Below, in pieces: positions 58,735 through 64,000 of a stretch of 64,000 nucleotides of DNA. Origin of the DNA: Hofstenia miamia (taxonomy: Eukaryota > Xenacoelomorpha > Acoela); the NCBI GenBank assembly GCA_004352715.1, contig SCFE01000032.1, positions 1,054,603 through 1,118,602 of the forward strand, written 5' to 3'. The stretch's first letter is position 1, and each line of letters begins with the position of its first letter. Below the pieces are notes generated by a model. It had not been told where the DNA came from, ran no database searches, and saw only the letters and a program-made list of their open reading frames with translations. Both the position numbers and the translations under genes were made by a program.

Positions 58735-61700
58735 TTTTGCAAGGATGTGCGCAACTTTTTATATTGAAATTGAAAAAAGATTTTTCAGATTAACAACCTC
58801 AAACCATACGATTTAACTTCAATGAAACGTGATGCTAAAGACCTCATTAGAATCTATTTAGGATTTATTAGTGTGAAATATGCTAGCAAATTGCTTTGAC
58901 ATTTGAGCCTAAGAAATACTTCAAATCTTAATGGAATACTTCAAATATTTCAAAGAACTTCAAGCTCTTACAGCAAGCTGAGGTTACCTCCAAATGAATT
59001 TAATCGAATTGATGCATTTTTTCAAAAAATATTTACAGGAAATTATTAGAATACAATATAGCTTATTGATTTTTAAAAAATTGTTGTTTAAAAACCTGCA
59101 CATGAATCAATATATGGAGGTAAAAACATCGACAAAAATGGTGCTTGATATATTATTCCATTTGTTTGGTTTTGAATGTTTGGTGTTAATTTTTTGAAAT
59201 AAGTTTATTCTAAGTCACTAAATTCTGGTATGAGATAAAAAACTGTTCAATTCTAAACATTTCCATCTAGAAATAATTTTATTTTGTTTTTAGCAAATGG
59301 GAACATCATACTGAAAATGAGAATTTCGCCATGTAAATTCTTGCAATTGACTGTGCTTTACATCAGAGTCATTGGCAATGATAAATGCAAATTATAAGAA
59401 CAACCTGAATAAGCAAGTATGCGATATGCAATGTTAAAATTAACTTTTTCATTTTGTTACTAGTTGCACAGAGGCTTCACCATTACTTTCGAAGAAACAA
59501 TATAGCAAGCAAGGCATTGTCGACATTTTCAAAATCTTCAAATAAACTGAGCAAATTCCAATTTCTTGGTCATTTTTTGTTAAAGGAAAACAAAATAATT
59601 TGATTTGACATAGTAGCATGATTACCATCTCGCCAAAATCTCAAAATCTCAAAAGGTTGCCTAAATTGCAAGGCATTGTGAGGCAAATAAAAATCATGAT
59701 TTTATCCCCAATTATATTTTGAGTAATGAAAGAATTGGGGTAAAAGCAAGCATAGAAACAAAAAATTTAAATTTATTAATGAAAACGTATTTTTTATTAT
59801 TACAATGCTGTATGCCAAAAATAGGCGCTTGCAATACCTTGTACATTTCCATAATGCAATAGGCATGCATTAAATTACTACTTTTAGTACAAGTCGATGC
59901 TTACAATTTCTTAATTTTCATTAGAAGCCGTCAGGCTTAATTGACGTTACGTGATATTTTTTCACGCAACAACAAACATAACACAACAGAAAAAGGCTGT
60001 TGTATGTCACACTACATACACAATACAACGGAGGAATAAATTACATAATATGCAAAAGTTGGTTAATCTTGGGTGTATTGATATTTAACATTTGTGTGTG
60101 CATAACGTAGCTTGATATATAAGGATATGTACATGATTTGTATTAGTAAAGTACCAATTTAAATATAAACTTAGAAACCACTAATATTAAGTTATTTCTT
60201 TACACCAAAATATCTCTATGTAGAAAATATACCAATTTTTTAAATTGGTATGTTATAGATTTTTAAGTTTTTATAGCCGCCAAATGGGTCAATGGACCCG
60301 AAAATAAAATGTTTTAGAATACCCATGTCTTTTAAAAGTACTATTCTTATTAATTCTTTGCTGACTATAAATAATCAGTGCTATTCTTATAAAGAACAGA
60401 CTGTTCATGCTATGAAAAGTATGAAAACTTTTATATAATATTCAGGCTATTCATACAATGATCATGCAATTCTTTTTAAGAATAGTATGTATATCTGCAT
60501 GTAAGAATTTAAATATAGTAGACTTATTAAAACAGTATAATACACCCTGGACAGGGTAATCTTACTAATATCACCTTACTACAGGGGCGTATGCAGGATT
60601 TTCTGTTGAGCGGGGCATTGTAGTCATGATCAACTGAGTGACCAAATGTGGGGTGCAGGGCAATGAAATTCTTGAAAATAGACTCCAGAAATGCATTTCA
60701 AGACCTTAGTTTTAAAATTTTTCTAACAATTTGCTGAAAATTAATCAAGGAAAGTCAATTTTGAATATCTGACAGGGGTATTCCAACATATCCACCTTGA
60801 GTATGCACTGCCTTGCTACACTTTTATCTTTTTAGTTTCCAGAAATTCAACATATAATCTTAATAAGATATATACAAAATTTCTAAAAAGTGTACTGTAC
60901 AGATAAATGGTAAAATCAGCACAAATTTATCATAGGTCAACGCATGGTCATGATTTTCCTTAACCCCTTCATTGATGTCACAAAATATTTTTACAGCATA
61001 ATTATTTTGGAAGCTTAAAATTATATTGCTGACAACAAGTTTTCCATAGTACATATGATGTAACTGCATATTTAATTTTGAACATAGTCTATTTTTGGCA
61101 GACACATATATGCCTCTCTGCATGGATGTAGATGTATGCGTGTACATTATTATTTATGTGACTTGATTAATAAATTCGCACAATATGCCAATATATATAT
61201 ATATATATCTCCTTATAATGTTAAAGTTTTATCAATTTCTTGCTAAATTATATCAGGTTCCCGCCAAATTTTATTAACAATCACATCATATCATGATGTA
61301 TTTCACGTTATTTGTTATTGTACGAAGTGAATTCACACTGTGCTACAAGCAAAAGGGTTAAATCCTCTAATTGGCCAATTCCTTCAAACACATTACTCAT
61401 CTGCGCAGTTGATAGTCATAGTTTATGGCAATAAACGAGCAATGGTATACAAACGTGTTGTTGTCCTAATTGCCGTAGTGGCTCTACACAAAGAATGCAC
61501 CATAGAAGCTCATCTGTTTTCCCATGCATTTTCCTTGCACAATTCACTACTATTGAATAAGTGGTTAACAACTTCCAAGACAAAACTTTGATCCTACAAT
61601 CAAGATTGTGTAATTTGCATTTGCATTTCAACAAATCTGCTTTTTTATTGGGCACATGACATGACTTCAAATAATCCTACGAGTTTGAACAGAAATTTAC

Positions 61701-61788
61701 AACTACCGAAGTTCAAAAAGACATGCATTCTTCTAAACGTTGAGTGACAACAAACATGCTATTTCAGGTAAATTTTATACATAGTGAT
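58080..61788. other. AT-rich DNA, no gene recognised
   Basis: Contains (TA)n at 58702-58729 and 61191-61208 and a transposon-like end at about 60584 (CAGGGGCGTATGCAGG, no partner found). ORFs at 61340-61670 on both strands have no recognisable motif. Confidence 0.45.
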
Positions 61789-62087
61789 TATTCTTATTCC
61801 TATAATTTTAATTGTAATCCCAGAGTTAATTATAGTTTAAATTTACGTAAAACTACTATAGTAGCTCCAGTTTGGCAGAAAGTGGGTCAATTAGGGCCAA
61901 TATTTTTGTACTTATTTTAAGATATTTGCAAAAATAAGCTAATTTATTAACATATAACTCTTGTCCAAAAAGCATCCCATAAGCCATAAACCTAAAATTA
62001 TTTTATGTTCTTCATCATGATTTTTTTATTTTATCAAAATGTTTTTTGTTTAAAATATTTTTTATCAAAACTTTTCACCATAACATG
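61789..62087. repeat. Diverged direct repeat, copy 1
   Basis: Matches 62531-62932 (start TATTCTTATTCCTATAATTT, end TTTTCACCATAACA), with small differences such as GGGTCAATTAG against GGAACAATTAG. Copy 2 contains an additional telomere-like block of about 130 bp. The copies are separated by repeats and by a single N at 62530. Confidence 0.9.
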
Positions 62088-62189
62088 ACCCCACAAGAAA
62101 TAATCAAGGGAATTAGATCGGGACATCTGGGTATCCAATGGATAGGACTATTTCGACCGATCCACCGGTCAGGAAATTTGTTGTTGATA

Positions 62190-62373
62190 TATATCATTTG
62201 AATATAATGCAATCAATTGATCAAGAAATATTCTATCATTGAACTTTATTTTAAAAGCATGCAATAATAAATTATTTAAAATGTAGTCTATTGTAAATAT
62301 ATTTAGTTTTTACCGCATATTTGTACTGATGATGTTTTATATAAACGAAACCAGTCTATTGTTTCATAGCGTC

Positions 62374-62375
<2 letters not shown>
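62190..62375 (+). repeat. Dispersed repeat with hammerhead-ribozyme-like core
   Basis: The block from TTTGAATATAATGC to TACTGATGATGTTTTA recurs at 63856-64000. Its 3' part has the hammerhead core CTGATGA (62326-62332) and CGAAAC (62346-62351). Stem II is GTTT/AAAC (62334-62337 with 62343-62346) around TATAT, with one unpaired T before it. Stem III is only AC/GT around CA, ending GTC (62354-62356). Stem I is TA/TA next to the core plus an outer helix GC(A)TAT (62315-62320) with ATAGC (62366-62370). This fits a minimal type I hammerhead; such short stem III forms are known from retroelement-associated copies. Activity is not shown. Confidence 0.4.
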
Positions 62376-62413
<38 letters not shown>

Positions 62414-62530
62414 TTGTTTGATTATTTATTCAAAAACCATCATTACTCCTTCCGTTTCTTTTTCCAGCATCATTTCATACTAGAACATAAAAAAAAAAAA
62501 TAAAAAAAAAAACTCATGGAAATATAAATN

Positions 62531-62932
62531 TATTCTTATTCCTATAATTTTAATTGTAATCCCAGAGTTAATTATAGTTTAAATTTACGTAAAACTACAT
62601 TAGTAGCTCCAGTTTGGCAGAAAGTGGAACAATTAGGGCCAATATTTTTGTACTTATTTCAAGATATTTGCAAAAATAAGCTAATTTATTAACATATAAC
62701 TCTTGTCCAAAAAGCATCCCAAGCCATAATCCTAAATCCAAACCTAACTCTAGCTATATCCCTAACCCAAGACCTATCCCTAAATACAACACTAACATGT
62801 ATACTAAATATTAACCTAACCCTAATCTTACCCCAAGCCATAAACCTAAAATTATTTTATGTTCTTCATGATTTTTTTTATCAAAATGTTTTTTGTTTAA
62901 AATATTTTTTATCAAAACTTTTCACCATAACA
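62531..62932. repeat. Diverged direct repeat, copy 2, with telomere-like insertion
   Basis: Second copy of 61789-62087. It carries at about 62718-62848 a block of degenerate CCCTAA words (TATCCCTAACCCAAGACC, TTAACCTAACCCTAATC) that copy 1 lacks. The block is bounded by repeated AAGCCATAA, as if gained by slippage or unequal exchange. Confidence 0.88.
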
Positions 62933-63306
62933 GGAAAGGAAAAGACCACAAAATTGTCAAAGTCCAAGGTTCACTAATTTCTTTATAGGCTTGGTGAAAA
63001 TTATTGAAAATATAGACAACTTTTCTGGCTTTATAGATACAACGGATTGTTGGGGGTGGGAGAGAAGGTCAAAAGTCTTAATCAGGTTTCAAATACATAT
63101 ATCTTGCTATATATTAACAATAAAGGCCTATTTTTTCTTTTAAAATATAGAGAAAACCAATAAATTTTATCCACCAAGATTTGTATTGCTAAAAAATCTA
63201 TCTGAAATGTTGAAATTGATGAAGATTTTCTTCAATGCACATATTTCTGCTCCTCATAGTTTGTAGATCTTCTCTTGTAGACACATACATTGCTTATAAG
63301 CAATTA
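62933..63306. other. AT-rich DNA between repeats
   Basis: No feature recognised. Confidence 0.5.
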
Positions 63307-63525
63307 TTAACACTAGAAAGACCATTACTCCTTGTGATTCTTTTTCATGCAGCATTTCGAAGTAGAACATGATGTAAAAAAATGAAAAAAATTACCCATG
63401 CAAATTTAAATGGTTTTCTGTTTATTTGGTGGTGCATATACCTGCCGTTGTTTTAATGAATGCATACACAAGTAAACAAAATTCTTTTTCGTCAATTTTG
63501 ACGAACTTGGCCGTTCTAGTGTTAA
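63307..63525. mobile_element. piggyBac-family MITE (about 219 bp)
   Basis: Both ends are TTAA followed by CACTAGAA: left TTAACACTAGAAAGACCATT at 63307, right (inwards) TTAACACTAGAACGGCCAAG ending at 63525. TTAA and the CACTAGAACGGCCAAG terminus are shared with the piggyBac relic at 13951-16653, so the same transposase family probably moved it. There is no ORF. A truncated relative of its left half lies at 62440-62529 (CATTACTCCTTCCG and following). Confidence 0.8.
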
Positions 63526-63855
63526 TGCTTCTCTTATTTTATGATGTTCTGATCTTAGTCGGATGTAAAAATTTTCTTCTCTTAGTTGATGTTTGTGCAT
63601 AAAAATTTCGGATTTTAGGTGTCCAATCATATGTTCTTTAATTATAATGAGGAAACTAAATTTTTTGATCTTTATTCAGAAAAATATCCTTTGTTTTGTA
63701 TAATATCAATATTGGAATGATATTTGTCATTTTTAATTTTGTATTCATTATTCTACTTTTTTCCTTAAATTTCTTGGTTTTCTATATAAGGAAGCTTTAA
63801 ATAAACATCAGTCTTGGTTTCATCAAGGCTTTTTTCGGAAATGTGCACAGGGGTG

Positions 63856-64000
63856 TCATTTGAATATAATGCAATCAATTGATCAAGAAATCTTCTATCA
63901 TTGAACTTATTTTAAAAGCATGCAATAATAAATTATATATAGTGTAGTGTATTGTAAATTTATTTAGTTTTTACCGCATATTTGTACTGATGATGTTTTA
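63856..64000 (+). repeat. Second copy of the hammerhead-like repeat, cut by the window end
   Basis: Repeats 62190-62340 closely (TTTGAATATAATGCAATC to CTGATGATGTTTTA) and runs off the window inside stem II, so its 3' half cannot be judged. Confidence 0.85.

Noticed and set aside
1-64000. CRISPR arrays, rRNA or tRNA genes
   Set aside because: No regularly spaced repeats with unique spacers, no rRNA-like conserved stretches and no cloverleaf with TTCGA loop were seen on reading both strands.

Overview
The window looks like draft nuclear sequence from an AT-rich invertebrate metazoan. Evidence: class A GPCR exons with GT..AG introns, mariner/Tc1, piggyBac and hAT transposons, CR1/jockey-type LINE remains with YADD reverse transcriptase, TA microsatellites and TTAGGG-like repeats. 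I see no bacterial operons, rRNA or tRNA. The species cannot be fixed from the sequence; a cnidarian or another soft-bodied invertebrate is only a guess. The assembly is rough: six long N gaps (two of exactly 1000 N, one of 21 N) and several single-N joins, most flanked by copies of one segment. Many of these copies are probably uncollapsed haplotypes.

Layout. 0-4 kb: a decayed gag with a CCHC knuckle, then an intact mariner-like element. 8.4-9.9 kb: a complete two-exon peptide-receptor-like GPCR (minus strand). 10.7-16.7 kb: a transposon cluster, comprising a Tc1 remnant cut by a gap, a small hAT relic with 8-bp target duplications, and a piggyBac relic holding a nested, intact-looking Tc1. 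17-18.2 kb: a LINE 3' end. 21-28.2 kb: two near-identical direct duplications of about 860 bp, joined at single Ns. 28.5-36.8 kb (minus strand): the least ordinary region, with a coiled-coil gag-like protein and three long purine-rich ORFs. The ORFs carry two copies of one domain, and the second has the D-x-E / N-D / H-x4-D signature of a DEDDh 3'-5' exonuclease. DDE-transposon debris and gaps lie between the gag part and the ORFs. 38.0-41.5 kb: a frameshifted LINE with a zinc-finger ORF1. 46.2-50.4 kb: a second GPCR locus with at least one exon missing; its first intron holds a hAT-like element that contains another inverted-repeat element. 50-64 kb: mostly AT-rich non-coding DNA with scattered relics, including a 2A-like peptide remnant, a piggyBac-family MITE and a repeat with a hammerhead-ribozyme-like core.

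How the parts relate. The two GPCRs are the only recognisable host genes. Most other recognisable sequence is mobile DNA. The gag at 1.5-2.4 kb and the gag at 35.9-36.8 kb belong to one family. The MITE at 63.3 kb shares its termini with the piggyBac at 14-16.6 kb, which could explain how it was mobilised.
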